A stretch of DNA of 21,581 nt. Source: JALRHH01 sp964638875 (GTDB lineage: Bacteria > Patescibacteriota > Saccharimonadia > Saccharimonadales > JALRHH01). The translations under genes were made by a program, and so were the position numbers. Location: NCBI GenBank assembly GCA_964638875.1, contig CAZXBL010000014.1, positions 1-21,581 on the forward strand, in the 5' to 3' direction. The notes below the pieces were generated by a model. It was not told the origin of the DNA and ran no database searches. It saw nothing but the letters and a program-made list of their open reading frames with translations. Below are positions 21,445 through 21,581 of this stretch, in pieces. Numbering within the stretch: position 1 is the first letter of the stretch; each line of letters begins with the position of its first letter.

Positions 21445-21581
21445 TTAAGTCTTAACACTCCCTGTTTTCCTTTCGCGAATTTGGATCAGTTCGCGTTCGA
21501 AGCCAGCAATGTCTTTGAATCTGCGGTAAACACTCGCAAATCGGACATAAGCTACCTCGTTTAGCACAGCAAGTCGCTCCA
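21445..21581 (-). CDS. nrdR: Transcriptional repressor NrdR, C-terminal fragment
   Basis: The last 44 residues of a frame that runs off the right edge and ends TAA. LNEVAYVRFASVYRRFKDI is the typical end of the ATP-cone domain of NrdR, the zinc-ribbon/ATP-cone repressor of ribonucleotide reductase genes. The N-terminal zinc ribbon and most of the ATP cone lie outside the window. It is upstream of nrdJ on the same strand with a 152-bp gap to the preferred nrdJ start. This pairing of regulator and target suggests a cotranscribed unit. Confidence 0.9.
   Translation of the reverse strand, partial: ERLAVLNEVAYVRFASVYRRFKDIAGFERELIQIRERKTGSVKT

Noticed and set aside
21293..21445. Adenosylcobalamin riboswitch before nrdJ
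   Set aside because: The leader is too short and I could not find a B12-box-like sequence; only two simple hairpins are visible.
21293..21445. NrdR boxes before nrdJ
   Set aside because: The palindromic CCGATATACCGG-like stretch does not match the NrdR box pattern, and any operator would more likely lie before nrdR, outside the window.

Overview
The window looks like chromosome from a small-genome bacterium of the Patescibacteria/CPR, most likely a Saccharibacterium (TM7). This placement is an inference. It rests on the gene mix: a eukaryote-type (IleRS2-like) isoleucyl-tRNA synthetase, a B12-dependent class II ribonucleotide reductase directly after nrdR, and a giant repetitive surface protein. 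Moderate GC, AT-rich intergenic regions and normal use of TGA as stop fit too. No 16S rRNA or other decisive marker is present. No tRNA, rRNA, CRISPR, transposase or integrase was seen.

Layout, left to right. 9-11147 (minus) is one 3712-residue membrane-anchored surface protein: a cytoplasmic N-terminus, one transmembrane helix, a coiled coil, a long tail-fibre-like beta region, four repeated pectate-lyase-like beta-helix modules and a unique C-terminal domain. An AT-rich gap with its promoter follows, then a 277-residue membrane protein (11456-12289, minus) whose last 70 residues resemble an ATP-synthase-c-like helical hairpin. 12290-13165 holds no convincing gene but is rich in signals: a long imperfect inverted repeat, a terminator, a possible small RNA, a cluster of DnaA-box-like sites and the rplU terminator.

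rplU (L21) and ileS lie head to tail on the minus strand. The ileS leader carries what I read as a T-box riboswitch, driven by a good sigma70-type promoter. Divergent from ileS, on the plus strand, is a membrane-anchored glycoside-hydrolase-like protein (16764-18137). It converges on a small, cysteine-free thioredoxin-fold protein (18173-18436, minus). The right end is the nrdR-nrdJ pair (minus), nrdR being cut by the window edge, with a strong hairpin in the intercistronic leader.

How it fits together: two housekeeping blocks (ileS-rplU; nrdR-nrdJ) are interleaved with three cell-surface genes that probably face the host or partner cell. The most notable points are the ileS T-box, the modular giant surface protein with signs of recombination between its modules, the c-ring-like membrane protein beside it, the DnaA-box/structured intergenic region, and the hairpin leader of nrdJ.
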